Of a stretch of DNA of 64,000 nt, positions 18,966-26,640 are shown one piece after another. The notes beneath the pieces are model-generated. The model was not told the origin of the DNA and did no database searches. It saw nothing but the letters and a program-made list of their open reading frames with translations. The stretch's first letter is position 1, and the number at the start of each line of letters is the position of its first letter. Location: positions 62,001 to 126,000 of the forward strand of contig NZ_CP023739.1 of the NCBI RefSeq assembly GCF_002752655.1, in the 5' to 3' direction. This DNA is from Methylosinus trichosporium OB3b. Lineage in GTDB: Bacteria > Pseudomonadota > Alphaproteobacteria > Rhizobiales > Beijerinckiaceae. The position numbers were made by a program, and so were the translations under genes.

Positions 18966-19335
18966 GGAACCAATCTCCGTGACAAGGTGGCCGAAAGACT
19001 CTCTCTCGGCGCTCAACTCGTCGCAGAAAATCCGGTCCTCACTCTAACTCTCTTGCACCTGCCCCCCGCCCAACATCGTTCATTCGTATACGCCGAAATT
19101 TCGCCCGCTCACCCCAGCGAGCAGCCTATTGCTCACGGCCCCGGGTTCGTCGGAGCCGCGATCACCACAGGAGCCTAGCCGGGTCTGGCACCGCCAAGGG
19201 CCAAGGAACGCCCAGCGGAGGCAAGAGCTGGCGGTCGCGCCCGACGGGCGGCCGCGCCAGCAACGAGGCACCCCGGGGCCACTTCCAAACTTGCCCCCGC
19301 TGCGTCTATGATTGCGAACGGATTGTGGAGCGGCA
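18966..19335. promoter_or_regulatory. Intergenic region with DUF932 leader motif
   Basis: The minus-strand leader CGAGAGAGAGTCTTTCGGCC lies at about 18988-19007, then CCTTGTCACGGAG before the DUF932 ATG. The rest, up to the TrlF-like gene on the opposite strand, is GC-rich with no recognisable gene or RNA. It marks the left border of the defence genes. Confidence 0.45.
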
Positions 19336-22293
19336 ATGTCGTTGAATGCAGGATCAGTTTGGCGGCGCTGGGATCCGCACGTTCACTTCCCAGGGACGGT
19401 GCTCAACGACCAGTACACGGGGCACGATGCTTGGGAAGCCAACCTCGCCCTCCTGGAATCCCGCACCCCGACCATCGAGGCGATCGGGGTAACCGACTAT
19501 TACAACCTCGACACATACGAACGCCTCGTGGAATCAAAGGTGCAGGGCCGCCTTCCGAAGTGCGGCCTCATCTTCCCCAATATCGAGATGCGCCTTGCCT
19601 ACGGCACCGTCAAAGGCAATTGGGTCAACGTGCATCTGCTGGTGAGCCCAGAGCGGAGCGACCACGTTGCAGAGGCGAGGCGCTTTCTCGCCCGGTTGAC
19701 CTTCGACGCCTATGAAGACACTTTCGCCTGCACTCCGGAGGAGTTGATCCGCCTTGGCCACGCGGCGGGCGCTACCTTCGGAAATCGAGCCGCCCTGGCG
19801 CTTGGTTCCGAGCAGTTCAAGGTCTCATTCGACCAGTTCCGGGAGATCTACCGCAAGACGGCGTGGGCGCGCGAGAACACGAAGATCGTCGTCGCCGGCG
19901 GCGATGATGGCGCCGGCGGCCTGCGTGACGGATCGGACGCCATAACGCGGCAGGAGGTCCTTCGCTTCGCCCACGCGGTTTTCGCGTCGAGCCCCGCGCA
20001 GCGGGAGTTCTGGCTGGGCGAACGATCTGCAAGCGTCGACCAGCTCTGGGACCTGTACGGAGGGCCGAAGCCCTGCCTGCACGGTAGCGACGGTCACGAT
20101 CCGAGTCGCAGCGGCGCACCCGACAGAGACCGCTTCAGCTGGGTCAAGGGGGACCCGACGTTCGACGCCCTGCGGCAGGCCTGCATCGACCCGGCCGGTC
20201 GCGCGTTTGTCGGTCCGACTCCTCCGGTGTCCGCGCTGCCGTCGCAGGTGATTGCCAATGTTGCGATCGAAGGCGCGGCCTGGGCGGCCACGCCCCGCCT
20301 GGCGCTCAATCCGGGGCTCGTCGCCATCATCGGGGCGCGAGGGTCGGGGAAGACGGCTCTCGCCGACATCATCGCTGCGGGATGCGACGCCCTTCCCGAG
20401 ACGCCCAACACGCAATCCTTCCTGCAACGCGCCAGCGAGTTCCTCGTCGACACCTCGGTCACGATCGGCTGGGGCGAGGGCGATCCTGAGCGGCGGCGGC
20501 TGATCGACGATGACGGATGGTTCGATCGCTCACCGCGCGCCCGATACCTGTCGCAGCAGTTCGTCGACGAACTCTGTTCGTCGACCGGAATGACCGACGC
20601 GCTGTTGAAGGAGATCGAGCGCGTGGTGTTTGACTCCCACGGCGTGTCCGATCGAGACGGCGCGGTGAACTTCGACGACCTTCTCGACTTGCACGCCACC
20701 CGGCATCGCCAGGCGCGCGCCCGCGAGGAGACGGCCCTCACTACGGTGTCGGAACGAATCGGCGTGGAGCTGGAAAAGATCAAGCTCGTCGAGACCTACA
20801 AGGCGCAGATCGCCGACAAGACCCGCCTCATCGTCCAGTGCGAGGGCGACCGGGCGAAGCTCGTCTCCAAGGGCAGTGAGGTCCGCATCACCCGTCTGCA
20901 AGCCCTCACAGAGGCCGCTGAAAAGGTCCGCGGCAATGTCCGCCATTTCAACCTCCAGGCGCAGGAGCTGCTGAGCCTTCAAGACGAGGTGAAGGACGTC
21001 CGCACCAACAGGGTACCGGAGGACCTGCGTGAGACGGCGGAAAAACACGCTGCCGCGGGAATCCGTGGGGACGATTGGGAACCGTTTCGAATGGACTACA
21101 CCGGCCCGGTTGACGAGGTCCTCTCGGAGCGGCTGAAGAAAGCGCAGAGCTCGAGCGCCTCCTTGAAGGGCCGAGCGCCGGCGCCGAAGTCCGATCTCGA
21201 GTCGCCCTATCTGGCCGAAGACGCGGAACTGCACCACCAGCCGCTGTCGGTGCTGGAGGCGGAAATCTGTCGGCTTGAGCGGTTGGTCAGCGTCGACAAG
21301 GCGACGTCTTTGAAGTTTGCCGCCTTGTCCAAGAAGATTACGGACGAGACCGCGCTTCTCGAACGGCTGAAGGAGAAGCTCGCCGACGCCGAGGGGGCGC
21401 GCGCCCGCGCTGACACCCTGCAGACGGACCGCGAGTCGATATACCGTCGCGTCTTCGAAGCCATTGTCGCGGAAGAGGGAGTCCTCAACGACCTCTATCT
21501 TCCGATCAAATCCCGCCTCGGCGACGCCGGCGGAACGCTCGGCAAGCTGGCCTTCTCGGTCACCCGGACCGCTGACGTTGCGGCCTGGGCGAAGCGCGGC
21601 GAGGAGGAGCTGCTGGATCTCCGCCGCCAAGGCCCCTTCAAGGGCAAGGGCACTCTCCAACAGATCGCGGCGCAGGACCTGAAGGACACCTGGGAAACCG
21701 GTGATCCCGACGCAGTGTCGGCGGCGATGAAAGCGTTCCGCCAGAGTTACGCGTCCGACCTGATCGAGCACGCGCGCGTCTCCAAGGCCGACCAGGCCGA
21801 GTACCGCGCCTGGCTGAAGCGTTTCGCCCAATGGCTCTACAGCACCGATCACGTCGCCATCCGCTACAGCGTGGATTACGATAATGTTGATATCCGTAAG
21901 CTCTCGCCGGGGACACGCGGTATCGTCCTGCTTCTGCTCTACTTGGCGCTAGACGATGCGGACGACCGGCCGCTCATCATCGACCAGCCTGAGGAGAATC
22001 TCGACCCGAAGTCGATCTTCGACGAGCTGGTCGGGCTGTTTCTCAGGGCGAAGAACAAACGCCAGGTGATCATGGTCACTCACAACGCCAACCTGGTGAT
22101 CAATACCGACGCCGACCAGATCATCGTGGCGAGCGTTGGCACGCACGCGGCCGGCGAGCTGCCTCCGATCACCTACACCTCCGGCGGGCTTGAAGATCCG
22201 AAGATCCGCCGCGCCGTCTGCGAAATCCTTGAGGGTGGTGAACGCGCGTTCAAGGAGAGGGCGCGGCGTCTGCGCGTACGCTTGCAGCGGTAG
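19336..22293 (+). CDS. TrlF-like PHP-domain/SMC-type ATPase
   Basis: 985 residues. The N-terminal 300 residues form a PHP-type metal-dependent hydrolase: SVWRRWDPHVHFPGT (HxH motif), EAIGVTDYYNLDTYE, and later LHGSDGHDPSRSG with the closing His/Asp residues. An SMC/ABC ATPase follows, with GLVAIIGARGSGKTALAD as Walker A (about 335). A long charged coiled coil runs over about 440-750. The signature is LSPGTRGIVLLLLYL, Walker B RPLIIDQPEENLDPKS and the H-loop VIMVTHNANLVIN. The fusion matches TrlF-family proteins, which occur in defence islands and are thought to be ATP-gated nucleases. ATG 19336 fits the SVWRRWDPH start of the domain; ATG 19312 is possible. It is followed by SPARDA on the same strand. 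Confidence 0.88.
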   Translation: MSLNAGSVWRRWDPHVHFPGTVLNDQYTGHDAWEANLALLESRTPTIEAIGVTDYYNLDTYERLVESKVQGRLPKCGLIFPNIEMRLAYGTVKGNWVNVHLLVSPERSDHVAEARRFLARLTFDAYEDTFACTPEELIRLGHAAGATFGNRAALALGSEQFKVSFDQFREIYRKTAWARENTKIVVAGGDDGAGGLRDGSDAITRQEVLRFAHAVFASSPAQREFWLGERSASVDQLWDLYGGPKPCLHGSDGHDPSRSGAPDRDRFSWVKGDPTFDALRQACIDPAGRAFVGPTPPVSALPSQVIANVAIEGAAWAATPRLALNPGLVAIIGARGSGKTALADIIAAGCDALPETPNTQSFLQRASEFLVDTSVTIGWGEGDPERRRLIDDDGWFDRSPRARYLSQQFVDELCSSTGMTDALLKEIERVVFDSHGVSDRDGAVNFDDLLDLHATRHRQARAREETALTTVSERIGVELEKIKLVETYKAQIADKTRLIVQCEGDRAKLVSKGSEVRITRLQALTEAAEKVRGNVRHFNLQAQELLSLQDEVKDVRTNRVPEDLRETAEKHAAAGIRGDDWEPFRMDYTGPVDEVLSERLKKAQSSSASLKGRAPAPKSDLESPYLAEDAELHHQPLSVLEAEICRLERLVSVDKATSLKFAALSKKITDETALLERLKEKLADAEGARARADTLQTDRESIYRRVFEAIVAEEGVLNDLYLPIKSRLGDAGGTLGKLAFSVTRTADVAAWAKRGEEELLDLRRQGPFKGKGTLQQIAAQDLKDTWETGDPDAVSAAMKAFRQSYASDLIEHARVSKADQAEYRAWLKRFAQWLYSTDHVAIRYSVDYDNVDIRKLSPGTRGIVLLLLYLALDDADDRPLIIDQPEENLDPKSIFDELVGLFLRAKNKRQVIMVTHNANLVINTDADQIIVASVGTHAAGELPPITYTSGGLEDPKIRRAVCEILEGGERAFKERARRLRVRLQR

Positions 22294-22341
22294 GGCGGAA
22301 GAAGATGGAGAATCCGCACCGCAAGGCAGAGATCAAGTCGT

Positions 22342-22443
22342 CCTGCCATCGTCGGTCTCCGGTGTCTTTATTTGCTCCGCGCGATGTGCCGTCAGGCCGT
22401 ATTGGAGATTGATGGCGGCGGTCGCCGCAGGAAGCTGCTGAAG
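22342..22443 (-). pseudogene. Fragment of a second DUF932 gene
   Basis: 34 residues on the minus strand (LQQLPAATAAINLQYGL, then TAHRAEQIKTPETDDGR) match the core of the intact DUF932 protein at 17772-18965 almost residue for residue. Start, rest and end are missing. It lies between the TrlF-like gene and the Argonaute pair, a scar showing that the defence genes entered DUF932-containing plasmid DNA or that the locus recombined with a related plasmid. Confidence 0.8.
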
Positions 22444-22608
22444 ATGCGGACGCCGATGGCGCTTTGGCGCGACGGTATGGACGATGCAACGTGATAATGG
22501 GATCGGAAGCGGTCTGGATTTCCAACTAGCAAGCTGGCTCAAGCGGTCCCGCTACGCGGGTCCATTTCAGAAGTTCAGAATGTCCTCTAAACGCCGTATG
22601 GTAAGGGC

Positions 22609-23943
22609 ATGTCGAAAAGAATCACCGATAACCAGGTTCTTGGCGAGTTGGGCGAGACCGCGACCAAAAAGATCGTTCTCGAAATCGGCTTTCTATACGA
22701 ACAGCGTGGGCGCCTTGAAGCCGGCACGGACGGCATCATCGAACTGCGAGATTCAAAGAGCGGCACGCCGCTCGGCAAGTTGCTCGGTGTCCAGGTCAAA
22801 TCCACTGACGGCGGCCAATATGTCCGCGAGAACGACAAGAGCTTCGAATATCTTCTCAAGCCGGCTGATCTGAATTACTGGCACACTTCCAATATCCCCG
22901 TCATCATCGTTCTTTGGCGGAAGTCCGATGAAACAGCGTATTGGAAGGACGTTAGCGATTGCGTCAGGGGCGAGGAACGCCGCCTGAGGTTCGATAAAGA
23001 GGCTGACGTCTTCGACTCACGCTGTGCTGATCGTCTTGGCGCGCTCACCGTTGATCGTCGCACGCCGGGCGTTTTCCTTCCCCCACTCAATCAGGGCGAG
23101 GACGCCATCATCAACCTGCTGCGCGTCAAGTTGCCGGATGAAATCTTCATTTCAACGTCGCCATTCGGCAGCGGGCGCGACGCTGTGCCTGAGCTGGTCA
23201 AACACGAAAACGTCAGATTCGACTGGGTAATCCGCAAACGACGTTTCGTCTCTTTTTTCGACCCAAGGGATTATGGAACCCGGGCGATAGTCGATCTTGA
23301 TCAGGTCGAAGCGGTTGATACCAAGCTCATTGCATTCAGTGACGAACGCGACGACATAACCGACATAATGGATTTATTACGACGTACCGTCGAGAGACAA
23401 ACAGTCACGCAGCTTGCATTTCTCCGTAAAGACAGGACGTTCCACTTCAAGGCAATCGGTGTCGGAAAATCACGTAGCTACCGTTACATGTCCAATGTCA
23501 TTGAAACCTCAGCCAAGGTCGTTAGCGTCTACGCGAGCAGGAAGAAGGAAGGCCGTGGCTACGTTCGACATCACGCAGCGCGGCTGCGCTTCGAGTGCCT
23601 TGCTGATGAATGGTTCATAGTGGTTGATCCAGATTTTTATTTCACTACGGACGGTTTTCAGCCGCACCGTTATCCAGAGGCGCTTTTGGCAGGCAAGAAG
23701 CGTCTGGAACGCAATGCTGCCGTGCGCGGCCAAGTGATGATGTGGCAGCACCTACTGGTCGAGAGCGGCAAACACGAGGTTGGTCTGTTCGATACGGACA
23801 AGCCTGCGCCATTGTTGCGATTCGAGCGGCTACCTGGAATCCGGTTGTCTCAGGCGGTGCCGGAGTCCTCGTGGAACCGGACTGATCCGCGGGCCAAGGA
23901 GATGGAAGCGCGGGACCTCTTCGAGGAAGGAGGCATCGGATGA
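22609..23943 (+). CDS. DUF4365 (DREN) nuclease-APAZ protein, SPARDA effector
   Basis: 444 residues. The N-terminal 150 residues are a DUF4365/DREN PD-(D/E)XK-like nuclease: QVLGELGETATKKIVLEIGF, GRLEAGTDGIIELRD (acidic active-site residue) and KLLGVQVKSTDGGQYVREND (QxK motif). Residues of about 160-440 are an APAZ-like region, the N/PAZ-related part that pairs with short Argonautes. The stop overlaps the pAgo start (ATGA at 23940-23943), so the two are translationally coupled and presumably form a heterodimer. In known SPARDA systems, guide-directed recognition of invader DNA unleashes indiscriminate DNA degradation by this subunit, causing abortive infection. The SPARDA assignment is from domain layout, not a search. 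Confidence 0.88.
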   Translation: MSKRITDNQVLGELGETATKKIVLEIGFLYEQRGRLEAGTDGIIELRDSKSGTPLGKLLGVQVKSTDGGQYVRENDKSFEYLLKPADLNYWHTSNIPVIIVLWRKSDETAYWKDVSDCVRGEERRLRFDKEADVFDSRCADRLGALTVDRRTPGVFLPPLNQGEDAIINLLRVKLPDEIFISTSPFGSGRDAVPELVKHENVRFDWVIRKRRFVSFFDPRDYGTRAIVDLDQVEAVDTKLIAFSDERDDITDIMDLLRRTVERQTVTQLAFLRKDRTFHFKAIGVGKSRSYRYMSNVIETSAKVVSVYASRKKEGRGYVRHHAARLRFECLADEWFIVVDPDFYFTTDGFQPHRYPEALLAGKKRLERNAAVRGQVMMWQHLLVESGKHEVGLFDTDKPAPLLRFERLPGIRLSQAVPESSWNRTDPRAKEMEARDLFEEGGIG

Positions 23944-25385
23944 TTTTCAAGGCGAATGTCTTTGATGAGCCGATGCTCGAATTTGGAGACGGCGGACAGC
24001 ATTGTGATCCACGGCAGGGCTTGCGCGAGCATGGGCCGCTGCAACCGCGTTCGGGAGATATTATCCGTGTCGGCGTCATCGGCACAGACGACACCGTCGC
24101 GGGGTTCGCGGAATTTCTCGAAGAAACCGGACGCGGCATCGAAAGCGGAAACAAGCAGCTCATCAACCTCAACCCGGATTTTCCGGGGCTGGGCAATCAG
24201 AACCCGTTCCGCTGCAAGTTCGAAGTGCCCGATGGGGCTACTACTACTATTTCCCGGCGCCAGGTCAATGAAATCACCAGCATAGGCCGGCACGACGAAG
24301 CTGTCCGTCAGGCCGTCGAACTGGTCACGGCGCAGCTTTCGGCTCTGGTCGAAGGCAGCGCGAAGCCTGACGTAATTGTTCTGGCACTGCCCATTCCGCT
24401 CATCGAAAAGCTCGTGAACGCCAGGAACGAAGAGGAAGACGCCGACGACGATCATGGCGGCGACATGCTCAACTTCCGTGATCTGCTCAAGGCGAAGACG
24501 CTTCATCTACCGGTCCCGACACAGATCGTCTGGCCCGATACGTGGGACGATGCCGCGAAAATTCCTCGCAAGGTCAAACGTGACAGCAACCGCCAAACGC
24601 AGGTGAAGGCGACGCGCGCGTGGAATCTTCTCAACGCACTCTTCTACAAGGCGGGCAAAGTGCCCTGGCGTTTGCTGCCCGAACAGGCAGAATACCGCAC
24701 AAGTTTCCTGGGCATCGGGTTCTATCGTGACCTCGACGGTCAGCAACTCTGGACCAGCACCGCCCAGATGTTCGACGAGCGTGGTCGCGGTCTCATTCTG
24801 CGCGGGGCGCGCGCGCAGACGGAGACAAGGGGGCGTCATCCATATCTAACCGCCAAAGACGCGGAAGAACTCGTGGTGCAGTCCATCGCGGCGTATAAAG
24901 CGCATCACCGCCATGTGCCTGCGCGGCTGGTGGTGCTGAAGACCTCGCGCTTCCGTCCCGAAGAGGCGGAAGGCATTGACGCCGCTCTTGGAAAGTCCGG
25001 AATCGAGATGTCCGACCTCGTATGGGTGCAGGAGAGTTCCCCGATCGCCATCTTCCGGGAGGGCAATTATCCTGTTCTACGTGGCACGTTCGTCGATCTG
25101 GGCGGCAAGGGCCTGCTGTACACGCGCGGCAGCGTTCCGTTCTACGGGACATTCCCCGGCCTGCGCGTGCCGCGCCCTTTGTTGCTTGTGCCCCATGAGA
25201 ATTCCGACAGCAAAATCCTCACGCTAGCGAAAGACGTGCTCGCGCTGACGAAGGTGAACTGGAACACGACGCAATTCGATCAGAAGCTTCCGGCGCCGAT
25301 CAAGGCGGCGCGCGAGGTCGGACGCATTCTCAAGCACGTCGAATTTGGGACGGCGGTTTCATCCGATTTCCGTCGTTACACGTAG
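23940..25385 (+). CDS. Short prokaryotic Argonaute (MID-PIWI), SPARDA
   Basis: 481 residues, the normal length of short pAgos, with MID and PIWI domains only. Features: SGDIIRVGVIGTDDTVAGF near the N-terminus, PDVIVLALPIPLIEKLVN (MID-PIWI transition), then RTSFLGIGFYRDLDGQQLWT and RHPYLTAKDAEELVVQSIAA with HVPARLVVLKTSRFRPEE, the typical PIWI beta strands and helix. The catalytic DEDX positions do not appear to be kept, as expected for short pAgos that use a partner nuclease. It should load small guides and sense invader nucleic acid, activating the DREN-APAZ partner. It is the last gene on this strand and converges with the GIY-YIG gene 47 bases away. Confidence 0.88.
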   Translation: MIFKANVFDEPMLEFGDGGQHCDPRQGLREHGPLQPRSGDIIRVGVIGTDDTVAGFAEFLEETGRGIESGNKQLINLNPDFPGLGNQNPFRCKFEVPDGATTTISRRQVNEITSIGRHDEAVRQAVELVTAQLSALVEGSAKPDVIVLALPIPLIEKLVNARNEEEDADDDHGGDMLNFRDLLKAKTLHLPVPTQIVWPDTWDDAAKIPRKVKRDSNRQTQVKATRAWNLLNALFYKAGKVPWRLLPEQAEYRTSFLGIGFYRDLDGQQLWTSTAQMFDERGRGLILRGARAQTETRGRHPYLTAKDAEELVVQSIAAYKAHHRHVPARLVVLKTSRFRPEEAEGIDAALGKSGIEMSDLVWVQESSPIAIFREGNYPVLRGTFVDLGGKGLLYTRGSVPFYGTFPGLRVPRPLLLVPHENSDSKILTLAKDVLALTKVNWNTTQFDQKLPAPIKAAREVGRILKHVEFGTAVSSDFRRYT

Positions 25386-25431
25386 AAGAAATCCGGATTG
25401 GTTTGCGGATGCTGATCGTCATGCAGAATTG

Positions 25432-26640
25432 TCATCGATCTTTTGCCGAGGCCAGAATCAATTGCGCGGTCTTTCGGTCGTATATGTATCCCGTGATTGT
25501 GCCGTCCTTGATCCGCCTGACAGCCTCATCGATAACGAACAACGGTGCAAGGAACCATTCTTTGGGCACGACCGGCTGCCCGAAGCGATCTTTGATCTCG
25601 ATGTCCATGCGAGCGCCGCCGAAAATCTTATGGATCACGGATTCGAGTTTCGCGCGATTGATGTTGTATAATTCGTAAGTAGCAACGACCTCAACCTCGG
25701 CCATGAGGAAGGTCGGATCGAGGCGGGCATTGGCAATGCGGCGTTCGACGTTTCCGCCTGTTACGCCTATCTTATGCAGGATATCGCGATTGGCCGTGAC
25801 AAGCGGATGTTCAGATTTGCTCCGCAGCACGTAGACGGTTCCACTAGCTTCATCGTTATCGGAGGTCTGTTCCTCGAACAAAGGCCCAGCGGTCGGCTCG
25901 GTAATCCGCCGACCAGCCTCATCCTTGTAGAGTGCGCGCTGGAGCGACCGCAGCAGCAGATCGCTCTCAGTGCCATTGGAATAAATGACTCTGAGCCGCG
26001 CGTCAGTCTCGCCATTCGGCGCCTTGATAGGCTCGCCGACCTGGGCGACGTAGGCGGTTTGACCTCCGATGATGAAAAACTGACCGGCGTGGATATCCGC
26101 CTTCAGGAAACCTGCGTCCTTGACGAACCTTCTCGTGGTGCGCCGTCCCGCGTCCAGGTCGCTCTGCACCTCCTCGAAGAGAGGCTTGAACGTCTCGAAA
26201 TCGAGGCACTTTTCCCGGCTCGCGATTTCTTCGGCTTCACGCTTTTCCGCGCTCGTGCGCACGTGGCGCAACTTTGTGATGTCGGATGACCCGGCCGCGC
26301 CCTCCAATTCAGCGAGCAGTTCATCGTCATCGAGCGTGTCCACCGGCGCGGAGGACGCGACTGGCGCGCCGGTCAGCAATCCCTGGTGATCGAACGGTGT
26401 GAGAAGCGAGCGGCATTCTTCCAGTTCGCGCAGTCGATCAAGCCTGACAGCGTATAGCCGTTCGAATATGTCGCCGCCCTCGCCATGTCGCGGAGCATGA
26501 CCGCTTTTCTCCACAAAGCGCTGAATCTCTTCGAAGCCCGCGATAATGCGTTCCTCGCGGGGCGAACGGCCGCCCTTCCTTTCCGGCTGCGCGAAATCAT
26601 CGAGTTCCGAACGCAGTTCATCAAGGTCGAGATCACTCAT
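25432..26640 (-). CDS. GIY-YIG family (T5orf172/Mug113-like) nuclease
   Basis: 402 residues from ATG 26640. The N-terminal 220 residues are charged and helical (EERIIAGFEEIQRFVEKSGH, CLDFETFKPLFEEVQSDLD). The C-terminal part is a GIY-YIG domain: GTVYVLRSKSEHPLV, then ILHKIGVTGGNVERRIANAR with the conserved Arg, and the Glu of NRAKLESVIHKIFG. This is the last gene of a four-gene operon; its start overlaps the end of the helicase gene by 8 bases, so coupling is likely. Role inferred: the DNA-cleaving subunit or a nicking partner of a restriction-like complex. A Mug113-like regulatory role is the alternative. Confidence 0.85.
   Translation of the reverse strand: MSDLDLDELRSELDDFAQPERKGGRSPREERIIAGFEEIQRFVEKSGHAPRHGEGGDIFERLYAVRLDRLRELEECRSLLTPFDHQGLLTGAPVASSAPVDTLDDDELLAELEGAAGSSDITKLRHVRTSAEKREAEEIASREKCLDFETFKPLFEEVQSDLDAGRRTTRRFVKDAGFLKADIHAGQFFIIGGQTAYVAQVGEPIKAPNGETDARLRVIYSNGTESDLLLRSLQRALYKDEAGRRITEPTAGPLFEEQTSDNDEASGTVYVLRSKSEHPLVTANRDILHKIGVTGGNVERRIANARLDPTFLMAEVEVVATYELYNINRAKLESVIHKIFGGARMDIEIKDRFGQPVVPKEWFLAPLFVIDEAVRRIKDGTITGYIYDRKTAQLILASAKDR

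Noticed and set aside
19140..19310. GC-rich stretch considered as a tRNA or attachment site beside the defence island
   Set aside because: No cloverleaf, anticodon arm or T-loop could be drawn, and no duplicate was found at the right border.
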